Of a stretch of 64,000 nt of DNA, positions 11,577 to 24,925 are shown piece by piece; the first letter of the stretch is position 1; every line of letters starts with the position of its first letter. The stretch is from positions 213,048-277,047 of the forward strand of contig LLEY01000082.1 in the NCBI GenBank assembly GCA_001414485.1. The letters run 5' to 3'. Source of the DNA: Calycina herbarum (Eukaryota; Ascomycota; Leotiomycetes; Helotiales; Pezizellaceae). The notes under the pieces were generated by a model. It had not been told where the DNA came from, made no database searches, and was given only the letters and a program-made list of their open reading frames with translations. The position numbers were made by a program, and so were the translations under genes.

Positions 11577-12987
11577 TAGTACTAGGTGATAAGTCTAAGC
11601 TATTTAAGCGAGCGGCGGGTTCCTCTACTATTACTATCTCTACAAAAGAGAGTGAATTATAAGTAATATATACTAGAATTAGATAAGAAGTTACTATAAA
11701 GAACCTCTTAGGTCTAGTCTATATTATAAGCTATCTAACTTAAAAAAGTAACTAAAAATAAGCCTAGTACTTTATATACTATCTATCCGCCGCGATATAG
11801 ACTTCTATTCTAGAGAATATACTCTTATAGAGACAGTTAAAGAAGCTTTTATCTAAAGTATCCTAGGCTGCTTATAGAGCACTTTCAAGCCTCTGCTTTG
11901 AATACTCACTCTTAGAAGTGTTTATAGCTATATTAGAGAATATCTTAAAGACTCTTACTTTAAGGATCTACTAAATATACTCGATTAGGTTAAGATCTAG
12001 AGAGTAAGAGAGCTAATTCTTAACTATGTCGATCTTATACTTTGTAAACCACTCTTTAATCTTACTAGTAGTATAAATAGAAGTATTATCTTATATAAAG
12101 AGATACCCCCCGCCTTCCTCTTCTAACTTCTCGAACTGTGGTTTCACTTCCGCCTCGAGGACCTCTAAGTAGCTTTCTACTAAGTACTTATACTTTATAG
12201 ACTTAAAATCTCGATCTATAATATAGAGATTAGATCGCGTGTTATTCTAGAAGCAACCCTAGACTATAACCTTTATATTCTTCTTATAGTTATAAGCCTA
12301 GACTATTTCCTAGTTCTAGACTTAGTTTATAGTACGGAACATCTATTCTACTCTTTTACTCTGCCTCTGCTCTACTAAACACTTATCGCTCTAATATATT
12401 AAGTCTTATTCCTTCTTAGTTATATACCTCTACTTTAGATACTATACTAGACGTTTAGTAGTATTAACTGCGGTAAGTAGAGAGCGGCGTCAAGCCCGCT
12501 AGTTTGTAATACCGTTGTTGCTAAGGATCGTCTTAAGAGTAGTTGTCTTAAAAGTAAGCTAGTATACTATAATAACCTGTACGTAGGTGTTCTTAGGATT
12601 AAGTCGGACGTGTCGTAGTATATATCGTACGTCTGCTTCGGAGTATTCTTTTAGCCTACCTATTCGTAGTAGAGAGTCGCCGTCGATATAGAAGTTATCG
12701 AGAGAGAGAGTGCTTTATACTACTCTGCGGGAGACATCGAGGACCGTAGCTATCTCTTTTTCTTTAGCTCTCTTATAGGCTATGCTAGCGATACAGCCTC
12801 TTTAGTAGAGTGATAGTTCGTAATTAAAGTCTCTTATCTTCGAGATATTAGCTAGAGGCTTACGGATTAGAGGTATATTAAGAAAGATATATATATAGGA
12901 AAGAAGAAGGTTAGAGAACGCGTTACGTTATTTAAGTAGGTTTTACGTCGCTCGCTTAAAATAGCTTAGACTTTCCGACTGGTACTA
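11577..12987 (-). mobile_element. Tc1/mariner-like DNA transposon, old RIP-mutated copy
   Basis: 1411 bp with TA duplicates at 11575-11576 and 12988-12989. The inverted ends start tagtac, and the two TIRs align over about 45 bp (core aagtctaagctattt, then aagcgagcg). The minus strand encodes a degraded DDE transposase. It has an N-terminal helix-turn-helix region near 12870-12650, a WSDKCLVEQ-like segment near 12390, a DNTSIYTTSKIK-like segment at about 12055-12100 (second Asp) and a YSLDLNLIEY-like segment at about 11985-12030 (family SPDLNPIE). Stops fall at Gln and Trp codons. It is inserted in the integrase gene of element H. Confidence 0.88.
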
Positions 12988-13177
12988 TAGTTAGAAGCTA
13001 ATACTAAAAGAGAGAGATAAAGTCTACTTAGTATAAAAAAATATTAATACGAAAAGACTAAGTAATAAACTAGACTATAAAAAACTTAGACTATTTAAAA
13101 TTAAACGAGTTAGAAGACCTTTAAATTATAAACTAGTACTACTAAAAATAATAAACATCTATCTAGTATTCTATATA
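12988..13177 (+). pseudogene. Integrase C-terminal part of element H
   Basis: A short stretch between the Tc1-like and pogo insertions. It translates to the charged region after the integrase core, with KVYLV and KRLSNKLDYKKLG motifs that match the corresponding region of A near 2410-2520. It joins 11576 on the left and 15039 on the right. Confidence 0.75.
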
Positions 13178-15038
13178 ACGTAGTATACTAGGACCTTGTA
13201 ATTATTAGAACCTTATAAATTTTTTCCTACTCTACTACTTTAAAATATAATAAAACTACTATAATATATTAAATTAATTAAAACTACTTAGAATCTAATA
13301 AACTAGATATATCTATAACTTCTTAATATATCTGTGTATTATAACTAGTTTTTCTATAAGTGTTATAACGTCGCTAAGTCGTTTATTCTTTATCTTCTCT
13401 ACTCTCTCTAGAGCGCTTATTACGTCGAACCTACTCCTCTGTATTCTTCTAAGCTAATCCGTCTTATATATCCTCTATAGTAAGTACACCTTCTTCTTAG
13501 ATACGGGTATTTTTAGCTCTCTAGCGTTTACTAAGAGCTTTATTTACTATTCGAAGTATATAGACCTTAGCTGATAAGAGGGTTACCTTATAAGCTAATT
13601 ACTCTATACCTTTTACTAACGAAGTAATTATCTAGAAAATAGGTATTAGCGAGCTTCCTTAGTAACGAGTAATACGATCCTTAACAAGAGTTGATTACGA
13701 AAGAGCTTTAGAAGGGTTACGAGGAGTCTAGGAGACCTAGGAGGTAGCGTTAGCAGAGGGAGGTCTAGTAAGTATAGAAGTCTATAACTTAATATTAAGC
13801 TTTAAGATCATAGTCTAGGGTTCTAGAGGTACTAGACTAGCTCTATAGAACCCAGCTTTGGCGTTTTAGGTTATTATTAACTAGTTATAGACTATATAAA
13901 ACATAAGAAAGAACTCGACCTTAGTAATATAGTTTATATAAGTCTTAATAAAGGTCTCGATTTAACGCCTATATATACGTTTAAGAATACTAAAACACCT
14001 AACGTCGAGTAGCTAGGTTAGATAAGACGAATAAGGAGGTAGGTAAAGAGTAATAATATTATATAACTTATAATACTCTTAGAATACTACTAATTTATAA
14101 CTCTTATACTTATCTAGAACTAATATTTAATATAGCTCTTTTATATAACTACGAGTATACTTATCGAAGTATTCTAGCTATTCTAAGTCTATCTTATTAT
14201 TAGTCTATCGATTACTAGTTAGTTTAATAACCTAGTTATTAGGAAGACTACTCTTAGTATACTAACTAGTAAGGTGATTTTTCTCTTAAACTACTAAGAA
14301 TAGAGAGATACTTAAACCCTCTCTATTAATATAAACAATTGCTATAGCCTATTCCCGATTACCTAGCTAGACAGCCTTACCTCTACTACGTCGATTAGTA
14401 CGTATAATAACTATTCTAGCGTAGATAACATCTATTATAAAACCAGTCTTGTTAAAGTTATAGAAATCGTAGTCTTAGATCCTATATTTCGCTTATATAT
14501 TCTCTACTAGTTAAAACCACGTACTAATTAGCTTAGGATCTTCGTATAAGACTCTTTAGAAATCGTAAACGCGATTAAAACGCGTCTTTAGTTTTAGACG
14601 TTGTTATATAAATCGTTATACCTAGTTCTTTCTAACGTGTTATTCTCTACGTAACTCGAGTATATAATTTACTATATCTTCTATACTACCTAGCTAGGGT
14701 GTAAATCCTCTTATATCTAGATTAAGTATATTTTAAATAATTACTTCCTCTTCTATTATAGTTATTTTATAATTTACTAGCCGGCGTTCGCTAAGAGTAG
14801 TTCAACTAGCTATTCTATTAGTAAGTATAGAATAAGAGACTCTATATAGCTTCGCAGCTTTACTACAGTTTATTTATTTAGATAATCGAATAGCTTCGAT
14901 AGCTAGGATAATTCGAGCTTCTTAGGTTTAAGATTCTATTAGGTAGTTATTAAGAAAACGCGTATTAAAGTTAGAGGTAGTAGAGTAGAGAAAAGATCTA
15001 CGAGGTTCTAATAATCACGAGGTCCTAGTATACTACGT
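13178..15038 (-). mobile_element. Pogo/Fot1-like DNA transposon, family P1 copy 2
   Basis: Exactly 1861 bp, as in copy 1 (4126-5986), in the opposite orientation. TA duplicates are at 13176-13177 and 15039-15040. Both ends carry the acgtagtatactaggacc-type inverted repeat. The transposase reads right to left with the same motifs and many RIP stops. Identical length with no net indel suggests both copies moved as complete elements before being mutated. It is inserted just before the chromodomain of H. Confidence 0.93.
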
Positions 15039-15229
15039 TATCCTTACTTGAACTAGTACTACTAGTAGCTCTACTAGCTCTGATTATAGAAATTCAACTA
15101 GTAAACTTAAACGCTAAATACGAAGTTAAGAGGATTCTTAACTATAAACTTATTAGAGAATAAATTAAGTACGTAGTTAAATAGTTAGATTACCTATATT
15201 TAGAGAATACTTAGAAACTAAGAAGTAAT
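15039..15229 (+). pseudogene. Chromodomain of element H
   Basis: The translation gives a motif like NAKYEVKRILNYKLI followed by KYVVKQLDYLYLENTQKL, the C-terminal chromodomain typical of this gypsy lineage (family pattern EVERILDHR, KYLVKWLGYPD..NTWEP). The Trp codons of the aromatic cage are stops or are altered. The sequence continues at 24136 after element B. Confidence 0.78.
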
Positions 15230-15675
15230 TATAACGAAACTTAAACGAACTAAATAAAGATAACTAAGTCTCGAAGGTTAGTATATAAGTAAGAGGTATA
15301 AACGCGATAGGTTATTTACTTAGAAGTAAACTCGTTACTTATATTAAAGATATTAAATAAGATAATAAGATTAATAACTAAAGTTAAGTATAAAGCTTCT
15401 ATCTAATAGCAGATATACTAGTATATATAAGACCTCTCGTACTACCTAGATCCCTATATAAGCCTAGATCCCTAGATCTCTCTAGATCTCTTAAGAGATC
15501 TAAGAGGATCTATTATATAACTACTAACGATTATCTAATAGTAAGATCCTAGAATATCTAAATACTTTTATATTACTAATTCCCTCTTATACTACCTTCT
15601 ATTTCCTAGATATTATATCTTATTCTATTAGAGCGCTATCTAGACTACTTACTACGTATAATATAATTTATAATA
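15230..15675 (-). repeat. 3' LTR of element B
   Basis: 446 bp, tataacgaaac to tttataata. The cassette at about 15434-15510 is an imperfect palindrome built from agatcc, agatctct and their complement. It is unrelated in sequence to the cassette of A, although the rest of the LTR aligns. Confidence 0.92.
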
Positions 15676-15789
15676 CTATTCTCTTCTTAGCCTAGTATAT
15701 TCTTATATTTAAGTATAAGCTAAGGAACTTAGTTAAGGTACTAATAGTATTCTTTTCTTTTTATTATATTCTACCTTATATAGAAAAAG

Positions 15790-16432
15790 AAAGAAGAATA
15801 AATACTTCTTATAAAAAGTATTAAAATAGTTTATAATTAAATATTACTATATTCTTAATATACTTCTTAAAAGCGTAGTTATTTTATTAATTTCTTCTAA
15901 TCTTCTTAATATTCTAAATACGTTTAGTTAAAGCTAAAATATAATAGAACCAACGATATTTAAAAGAAGAACGTTCTTTATACTAGCGACTAGACCTTTA
16001 TTAAAAGATAAGAGGAGAAGCTAGAAAGAGAGAAGAAGGAGACGATAGTAAAGATTCTATAGTTATAAAAGTAGAAGGCCTTTCTTAAAGAAAGATAACA
16101 TAAGATATCTTATTAAGAGCTTCGTTTTCTTAATAAACTCGATACTACTAAGGAGGTAGAAAAGAAAGAGAAGAAGGAGAAAGAAAGAGAGGAATAAGAG
16201 TAGTAAGAGGTAGAGGTTGTCTATCTAGCAGCTCTACTTATTCCTACTAGTTTTCAATCTAAGATAGTTCTTAACCTAGCCTTTCTTATAGCTTTTCCTT
16301 TAAACTATAAAATATAAATAAACCTAGGTTTTTCTAATAAAACTTCTAAAGTTCTACTTAGTAATAGTTAAGATTACTTCTTAGCTCTTAAGTATTTTCT
16401 AAGTATAAGTTATCTAACTATTTAATTAAATA
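15790..16432 (+). pseudogene. Antisense accessory ORF of element B, Zn2Cys6-like plus coiled coil
   Basis: Cys-position codons at 15850, 15859, 15880, 15910, 15919 and 15940 read TAT, TAT, TAT, TAT, TAC and TAT, all RIP-type Tyr replacements. The spacing is C-x2-C-x6-C-x9-C-x2-C-x6-C. A Lys/Glu/Gln-rich segment (about 16010-16230) and a tail like PLNYKIQINLGF then KVLLSNSQ (about 16300-16370) follow. The tail aligns with copies A and G, while the middle differs strongly. The start codon cannot be placed. Confidence 0.68.
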
Positions 16433-19400
16433 CTTAACTTATCTTCTAATAAGTTTATAGTTAAGAATCTTTTTAACTTTATATTTAATATTTAGATTTA
16501 CTAGTTAAATTTCTATAATTAGAGCTAGTAGTACTCCTAGTAGTACTAGTTTAAGTAAGAATATATAGAATACTAGATAGATGTTTATTATTTATAATAG
16601 TACTAATTTATAATTTAAAGCTTCTCTAACTTATTTAATTTTAAATAGTCTAAGTTTTTTATAATCTAATTTATTACTTAGTCTTTTTATATTAATATTT
16701 TTCTATACTAAGTAGACTTTATCTCTCTCTTTTAGTATTAGCTCTTAACTATATTATTTATTATAGTAGTATATATTTCTTTTAGCTATAAATTATAAAT
16801 CTTTTATAAGTTCTTTATATAGACTTTTAATTTTTAAGACATAAATATAAGTAAGTTAGTTATTAATAGTTATTAATAGTAGTTCTTAATATATTAATAA
16901 TTTATACTTAAAGTTAATATAAAATAGTATAATAAGTATTATTTCTATTATTAAACTATTATAAATAAACTATACTAAAAGTAATAGTTCTACTTAATTA
17001 TTTTACTAGTAGTTTATATAATAATAAAGGTGTATTTTAATTACTTAATTTATTTGTTTATTTCCTTTATTTATTTAAGAGTAAAAAGCTATAAAAAGCT
17101 TCCTTTTTATACTTAATCGTTCTATAAGAGCAATCTAAAATTTTAAGATAAAGAGTTTATCTTAGTCTAAGAGTATTTCTTCTAATAGTTTATATCTTAA
17201 GACTACTTCTCTAAGGAATATAAATACTAATTCCTTAGCTATACTTAATTCTATATATACTATTAGAATTATATATTTTATAAGTTATTTTATAATAACT
17301 AGGATTAAGTTATACTTAACTTCTATTATTAGATCTTTAGATTTTAGTAATTTAATAATAAAATCTGAAGATATCGACTTCTAAGATATCTATAGTATTA
17401 GAGTAGTGTTTATCTATTTATAAGAAGTATCGTAGGAAGTCTTATTCCTAGTATAGGTATTATATTCTACTATTACCTCTTTAACTATTATAGATAACTG
17501 ATTAACATAGTAGTATTATCTGATTCTTTATAGAGTTCGACGAACTCTCTAGTATCTATAAGCTATTACTAAATAATATTCTTTAATAAATTCTCTTATA
17601 TATAACTCTAGAACTTATAGCTTTCTATTTCTATATCTTTCTTAGTTATTTCACTTATTTATAGTATAGTAAATATTAGCGAAATCTCTTTTATTAACTA
17701 GGTTAGATAGTATATTCTCCTATTTAGCTAATTCTAGTTAATCCTTTTTCTATATCTACTATATCTTTTCCTATTATAGATCTTTATCTTTTATAGTAGT
17801 AATTTCATAGATTATAAGAGCTAGGTTCTTATTCTTAAGAGGCTTTAAGATTATAATTTTCTTATACTCTTTATTTCTCTCGTATCTAGGTTTCTAGCTA
17901 AGAGTATTAGCTTAAGTATTTAATATTCTCTTTATATATTAAATAATAATATTAAACTCTCTTAATATCTCTAACTATCTAGCTAACTATCTAGTTATAA
18001 GTTCCTTAGTTATTATAAACGTTCTAAGGTTCTTATAGTTAAATAAAACCGTGACTTAGTACTTTACTAGCTATAAATAGATTCTCTAGTATTCTAAGGC
18101 TAATACTATAGTAAGTAATTCTTTATTAAAGATGTTATAGTTTTATTATAATAGATTAAATATCTTAGAATAATATATAATAGATATAAGCTTCTTTTTA
18201 TTATTTAGTTATAAGTAGATTATATCTACTACTATATTTAAGACATCTATTTTAATTATACTAGGTTTATCTATATTAAAATTATATAAAATAGGTTTTT
18301 CTATAAACTTTACTTTAATTTTCTAAAAAGCGTTCTTAGCTTATTTATTTTAAATAAATTTAATAGCCTTTTTTACTAGTATTAATATTAGTTTAGTAAT
18401 CTTTATATAGTCTTAAATAAATAGATAATAAAAGTTTATAAATCTAAGAAAGAACTATATATCTTTAACGTTCTCTAGTAATTTCTAGTTTAAGATGTCT
18501 TAGATCTTTACTAGATCTATTTTCATTTTCTCTTAACTAAATATCTATTCTAAGAAAAGTGTTTAAGTTACTCTAAACTTGTACTTTAAGAGCTTTAATT
18601 AAGAGTTTACTTTTAAAAGTTAGTATAGAACTTCTTTAATATATCTCTTATATTCTTCTTCTCTTTTTAAGAAGATTAAGATATTATCTAGATAATAGAT
18701 TACTATTACTCTTAGAAGATCTTTTAAAATATTATTATTTTATCTCTAATATATAGCTAGTATATTATATAGTCTAAATAGTATAACTATATATTTATAA
18801 AGACCTAATAGTAAAGTAAATACTATCTTCTATTTATCTCTAACTTTTATTTATATAAGTTTATAAGCGTTTTATTAATCTAGTTTTATAAATCGTACTA
18901 CTTTATCTAACTTATCTTATAAGTATTAGCTAAGTAGTAGTAGATAAGCGTTCTTAACTATAGTATAGTTTACTTCTTAGTAATTAATATATACTCTCTC
19001 TTCTAAGTTATCTTTTTTCTTAATAATACGTATATTTAAGGTAATATATAACTTAGATTTCCTAATATATCCTTTCTTAATACCTTCTTTTATATAACTT
19101 TCTATTCTTTAAAGACTTTTCTAGTTATATAACTAAAGCTTCTACTTCGAGAGATAATAACTCTCTTTTAATTTAATCTTATAATCCTATAAGTAATATT
19201 CTAGTAAAGTTTATAAGTCTTCTAGGTTTTTAAACAAAGCCTTAACTTCTATATACTATATAGGTATTTTACTATCAGCTATTTTACTAACCTATAAAGG
19301 ACCCTAGATAAAGTGTTCTAGTATCTTAGAAAAGGTAGCACTAACCTTGTTCTAGCCTTATAGTTATAATTATAAACCTATATAATTATATTAACTAAAG

Positions 19401-22400
19401 GTTATTATTTAAGCCTTCTAGTTAATATCTAGATTATATTCCTAAATCTATAGTATACTAAGTATTACTTCCTTACTTCCTATTTTAATAATATTAAATT
19501 ATATATTTAAGTAGTATTCTTTAATATTAACTTTTATTAGAATAGTTTACTAATTAATTATTCTATCTTAGTAGGCAACGTCCGTTCTATTAACCACCTC
19601 TATATAGTATAGTTTTATATTCTTAATTAGAACGTTTAGCTTCTTTAAAGCTATTAAGGAAAGGAAATTACCCGTTGCTCTAGAGTCGATTATAACTCTA
19701 AGTTCCTTCTCTCTTATTTTTATAGTTATAACTAACTAATTCTCTCTTAAGATAGTATTTAATTCTTTCTTTATAAAGTATACTTTAAATCTTCTTTTAT
19801 TCTTATTTCTTTTACTAGATTTTAAGATAAAGGTTACTTTTTCTAAATCTATAGAAATATCTTATATTTTAATCTATATTCTATAGTCTATTCTAGTTCT
19901 AGTAAGGTTCTAGTAAATCGTTTCTCTATAGACTAATAGAACGTAATATTTAAATAATATCGTATTTATTTAGCTATAGTTTCGTTTATTATTTCTATAA
20001 ACTATAATTCTCTAACTATTAGATAGTATAATTCTTCTTATACTAACTCTATTTCTTAGGCTATATCGTATTTGTTTATTTCTTAAAAGATTATACTATA
20101 TAACTTCTTAGTTTTAAATTCTTAAAATATTATTCCGACTTTTCTAACTAAAGTAACTATAGTATACTAATCTTCTATTTCTAGTATAGCTTCCTTATTA
20201 TTAGGTAGTATACCTAAGAAACTAGGTTTCAGCCGTTCTATAAAGCTATTAGAACCCTGCTATTACTATAAGCTAGTTTCCTCTTAAAGATCTACGACTA
20301 TCTATATATCTTTTATCTTAAGCTAACTAAATATTTCGTTAGATACTATCTACCTTAGTCTAGGTTTCTTAAGTTTAATAGTTTCTCTTCTAGTAATAAG
20401 GCTTACTATTATTACTCTATCTTATTTATTTTAAACTATCTTATATATAGTTAAAACTATAGGATTAACTCTCTAAGTCGAATATAGGCTTTAAAAATTA
20501 GGTTTCTAGTTTTCTATATATACCTATCTATTCCCTCTTTTAAAGGTTCTAATAAATACCTATATTTCGCTCTATTTAAGCTTATATATTCTTAGATCTA
20601 CCTCTGATAAATCGGATTCTGATTCTAATAACTCTAATAAGCTTATTAATAGTAGTAACTTATATTCTACTTATAAAGGTAATTTATATTCTATTTCTAA
20701 CTATATATTATAATATTCTTTAATAAGTAGATTCCTACTATTATTAGTATTTTATACTTTACTAGCTTATAACTTAATTTCCTTATTTAGCTATAGATAT
20801 ATAGCGTCTACCGCTATATCCAAGGTATCTATTTCAACCTATATACTATATTCTCTAGCTTCGAGTTCTTTGTCTATAAGGTTAAATTTTTTAAGTAAAG
20901 CTACCTTCTTCTAAACAGTAGCGTTAGCTTATTTCCTCTCTTTAGAGTCTTTCTTCTTATTATACTTATTTACTCTATAGCTAGAGAGGCTATAGTTATA
21001 ACATAAGTTCTACTCGTGTCGACGATCTCGCTTCTTCTAGGAAAGCTCTTCTTTTAGTAGGTTTCTATCTTAAGTTTCTTTTCTTAGGATCTAACGTTTC
21101 TAAGTAGTATTAATTTCTATAGGATTCCTATAGTCTTTCTTTCTACCTTTTCCTTATTAATATCTATAACTATCTTTCTTCTCTAGACTCCGCTTATAAT
21201 TTCGATTATTAATTTTAATTATATCGTTAGTTAATTCGTCGAGTATATCTAAGAAGTTATCTCTAGCTAGTTCGTCTTTAATACTATCTTTTAATTCTTT
21301 ATAAAACTGCTTATATAAAGCTTCGTTATTCTAACTAAGATATATAGAGTACTATTAGAATATTAATATATACTTAGTAGCTAAGCCTTTTTAATAGAGG
21401 CTATATAAAGCTTATACTACTTTTTTCTTTAAATCTACATCTATAAACGTCTAGTTAATTCCCTTCTTAAATCTAGTAATAGTTAAGAATAATCTCTAAA
21501 TAGTTTTACTTATAAGATTTAACACTTTTCTATTTAATATTTTATTCTTCTAAAAATCCTCTAAGTACAGTTCTATCTAGTTATATACTACTCTCTTAAG
21601 ACAGGTAGTAAGCTATATAACTTAATCTGTTTTATAAGTAAACTATACTAAGTAACGTGTTTTATAAGCGAGTCGCCTACTTTCCTCGTCGCGTACTATA
21701 TACTATCTTTAAATTATAATAGCTTAATACTATAACGTTTAATTACCTTCTTAAGAAGCTAATATTATTTTAGTAACCTAAGAACTCGGATACAACGCGT
21801 TATTAACTAAACGAAGCGTTATAAAGATTTACTATATTCTTTGAAAGACTCTCTCTAATCGACGCGCTAGAAAGCTCTTATAATACGATTACTAGCCTAA
21901 TTCGAAAAAGCTTATAAAGCCAGAGGAGGAGGTAATAGTCAGATATATATTAGAGTTAGATTCGTAAGAGTTTTCGCCTATAAGAGATATAGTACGAGAT
22001 ATAGCTAATAATCTACTAAGAGAGCGCGACGGAAAGCCTATAGATAGAAACTAGCGAGATAACTTAATAAAACGTATATCTAAGCTTAAAACTCGATAGA
22101 GTCGTTTATACGATCGTTAACGAGCTTTAACTAAGGATCCGCGAGTTATTAGCCTATAGTTTACACTTATATAATCTATTAAAGAGAAATATAGTATTTA
22201 AGATAAGAATATTTATAACTTTAACAAAAGTAGCTTTATAATAGAAGTTATTTTATTCTAACTTATTATTATAAGCTTAGAAACACGTAGGAAGCGAAAG
22301 CAAGTTCAGCTAGGTAATCGTATATAGGTTATAGTTATTTAAGAAGTTAATATAATAGAATAGATAATCCCGCTACTTATTATATTCATAGGCAAAGTAC

Positions 22401-23650
22401 TTATTTCTACCTAGTACTAAGATATATATATACTATACGATTAGGTAATTAAGGTTAGTAATAACGGCTAGATAAATAATAAGCTTAGAGTTACATAGTT
22501 AAAGTATTTTAATAAGTATATAAAGGTATAAAGTATAGAAGGATATTATTTATTAATTATTAATAGTTATAAAAGCTATAACTCGCTTAAATTCTAGTAA
22601 CTCTATAAAGACTTAAATATTATTACTCTTTATATACCTCTATACTTATTACACCTACTATAGCCGCTTAATATAGTCTACTTCTCGTTATTAAAGCGAG
22701 TATATAGAGCTAAGATATTAGGCTTAGCACGGAATTATATTAATTATATTACTAAAGAAACCTTTCTTCTCGTATTTAAAACAGCTTTTTATAAAGCATT
22801 TACAAAGGATAATATCTACACGAGTTTTAAAGAGGCTAGGCTAGTTCTACATAGCCTAGAAGCTATGTTATCAAAGCTTGATTTAAGGCTTTATACGCTA
22901 ATACTAATAATACTAGAAGATACTCTATAGACACCTAAAATACTAAGTAACGTATACGAAATAATAGCTTAATCAACGCTTATTTAAGATCGGATTCAAA
23001 GATATTAAGACTCGTTACCTAGTTCTATTATTCAGTCTCTTAATCAACTCGAAAAAGGCTTAACTAGGGTGATATATAATATAGTATTAATATATAAGAA
23101 AATCACTAGTCTTCGTATAATAACTAAGGCTATAACTAAGTGTAAAAGTCGTAAGAAGAAGTATATTAAGAGTTAAGAGATATTAATAGTAGGCGACGTA
23201 GCTGATTTAATTATATCTAAGGAAAATAGTAGCTAGAAACAAGGTAAAGAGTCTAGGAAGAGAGTTCGCATAGACAGGTACTATAGCCGTTATAGTAAAA
23301 CTAGGTATAATTCTCGTACTTATTAGGTAGAAATATTAGATATAGAAGATAGCGAAAGTTCTAAAGAATACTAGATAGCTTCTATAGTAATAATAACTTT
23401 ATATAGTATTAAGTATTTTATATTATAATAACACTAGGTTGAAAAAGTAAGCGACTCGCTTATAAAACACGTTAAAAGTTTAAATATATTAAAGCTTTTA
23501 TAATAAACTTAGTGAGTTTTTCTAAAGAGCTATTAAACGTTCTTAGTACCGGCAACTTCACTTCCTCTCTAAGAGTAGTAACTAGCGCTACCGACATTAT
23601 TAGTACTAGTAGTAGTATAGAGGTTAAACTCGAGGATAGTATAGTTTTCG
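16360..23650 (-). pseudogene. Gag-pol polyprotein of element B (broken)
   Basis: Same layout as element A. Gag is next to the right LTR, with a zinc-knuckle remnant at about 20990-21030. Protease is at about 19655-19700 and reads Asp-Ser-Arg-Ala-Thr-Gly instead of Asp-Ser-Gly. RT has its Y.DD region at about 18680-18710. RNase H and integrase span about 16650-18300 and the chromodomain about 16380-16520. A pogo element splits gag at 21655-23472. Short open stretches on the other strand, such as 23512-23703, are shadows. Confidence 0.86.
21655..23472 (+). mobile_element. Pogo/Fot1-like DNA transposon, family P3
   Basis: 1818 bp with TA duplicates at 21653-21654 and 23473-23474 and inverted ends starting acgtgttttataagcgagtc. 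The + strand codes for a degraded pogo transposase, with IYNFNKSSF (family FDESGF), a LIINSYKSYNS segment (family LDGHxSH), LLHLLQPLNI and a basic C-terminus. The ends and protein differ from P1, so it is a separate family. P4 has similar ends. It is inserted in the gag region of element B. Confidence 0.92.
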
Positions 23651-23688
23651 ATATCGTATTAGCAGTACTTCTAAGCAGGTGCTTAAAG

Positions 23689-24135
23689 TATAATAAAACT
23701 TAAACGAACTAAATAAAGATAACTAAGTCTTAAAGATTAGTATATAGGTAAGAAGTATAGACGCGATAGATTATTTACTTAGAAGTAAACTCGTTACTTA
23801 TATTAAAGATATTAAATAAGATAATAAGATTAATAACTAAAGTTAAGTACAAAGCTTCTATCTAATAGTAGACGTGCTAGTCTTATATAAAACCCTTCGT
23901 ACTATCTAGATCCCTTTATAAGCCTGAATCCCTAGATCTCTCTAGATCTCTTAAGAGATATAAGAGGATCTAATATATAACTTTTAACAGTTATCTAATA
24001 GTAAGATCCTAGAATACCTAAATACCTCTATATTACTAATTCTCTTCTATACTACCTTCTATTTCCTAGATATTATATCTTATTCTATTAGAGCGCTGTC
24101 TAAACTACTTACTACGTATAACGTGATTCGTAATA
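23689..24135 (-). repeat. 5' LTR of element B
   Basis: 447-bp partner of 15230-15675, with the matching agatcc-type cassette at about 23894-23970. It ends gattcgtaata, followed by the GTAAT duplicate. Confidence 0.92.
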
Positions 24136-24692
24136 GTAATCTCAACTATTACTTAGCGGAACTTTAGAAGTTCTACTAATAAAACCTAGGGCCGCTTAGG
24201 ACTTAGAACTAGGGTTAGATAAAGAAATATTATTAGAAAGCACCTATTTAACAAAAGAGGCTATCTTAAAAGTAGGAAACTAGGAAGACGAGGACTTAAG
24301 AGAAGGACTTGAAGAAGAAGGACTTAGAGAAGTAATAGAGAGTCGTTTATATATAAGACTAAAGAAAAATTAATATATAGGTTTTCAAGGTCTAGGGAAA
24401 GAAACGACGAGATAGCCGAGGCTATTATAAGATCTTTTTAACTAAATATACTTAGAATAATAAGAGGATTTAGAGAGTTCTAAAAAGCATCGACGAGACT
24501 GTTTTTAATAAAAAGAATAGGTTGTTACTAGACGTTATACGGATTCGATTTATATAGTAAGAGCTAGACGCTCTTTTCGTTTAGTATAAGAAGAGAATAT
24601 ATTTATATATAGAGGAGAGTTAATACCTATATAACGATATATTATAAGATTATATTCTAGCGTAGAGATACGCTAGGCTAAGAAGGGGATAG
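24136..24692 (-). pseudogene. Antisense accessory ORF of element H, Zn2Cys6-like
   Basis: Read on the minus strand, the Cys-position codons start (in coding order) at 24517-24519, 24508-24510, 24487-24489, 24457-24459, 24448-24450 and 24427-24429. They read TAT, TAT, TGC, TAT, TAT and TAT. The spacing is C-x2-C-x6-C-x9-C-x2-C-x6-C with one genuine Cys left. The conserved tail (a motif like GFINRTSKVPLSNS) lies at about 24141-24200 and overlaps the end of the sense chromodomain frame. The middle is rich in charged residues but diverged. The H polypurine tract (aagaaggggatag, 24680-24692) precedes the LTR. Confidence 0.65.
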
Positions 24693-24840
24693 TATTACGA
24701 ATTATATACTAGTACGTAACTAAGTAAAGTCTAGATAACGCTCTAATATAATAAATACTATTTATAACTCTAAAAGAAAGAAAAGAATTAAATATAGTAG
24801 AATATATAATCCTAGGATCTTATTATAGTTATATCACGTG

Positions 24841-24919
24841 ACTCGGTTAGAAGTAGTTAGGTAATAGAGTCGGACTCTATCTTCGAGACTTCTACTAAAC
24901 AGGACTCTAATATAAACGA
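24841..24919 (+). promoter_or_regulatory. Hypervariable palindromic cassette in the LTR of H
   Basis: This segment lies directly upstream of the LTR TATA box. It contains the exact palindrome agagtcggactct (about 24866-24878) and inverted copies of agaagtagtt / acttctact. The LTR on both sides aligns to the other LTRs of the family, while this block does not. Confidence 0.6.
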
Positions 24920-24925
24920 AGGTTC

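Larger units (their letters stand above)
15230..24135 (-). mobile_element. Full-length Ty3/gypsy retrotransposon B, RIP-mutated
   Basis: LTRs at 15230-15675 and 23689-24135 share the same agatcc-type cassette, and the element is flanked by GTAAT at 15225-15229 and 24136-24140. The complement of a polypurine tract (ctaagaagagaatag) follows the left LTR, so the element reads right to left. It is 8906 bp including an 1818-bp pogo element (21655-23472), about 7.1 kb without it. It is inserted in the 3' part of element H. Confidence 0.95.

Noticed and set aside
23512..23703. 63-codon + frame ending at the LTR of B
   Set aside because: Opposite strand of the gag start of B; Ser/Thr-rich because the sense strand codes for gag. 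No conservation in A or G.
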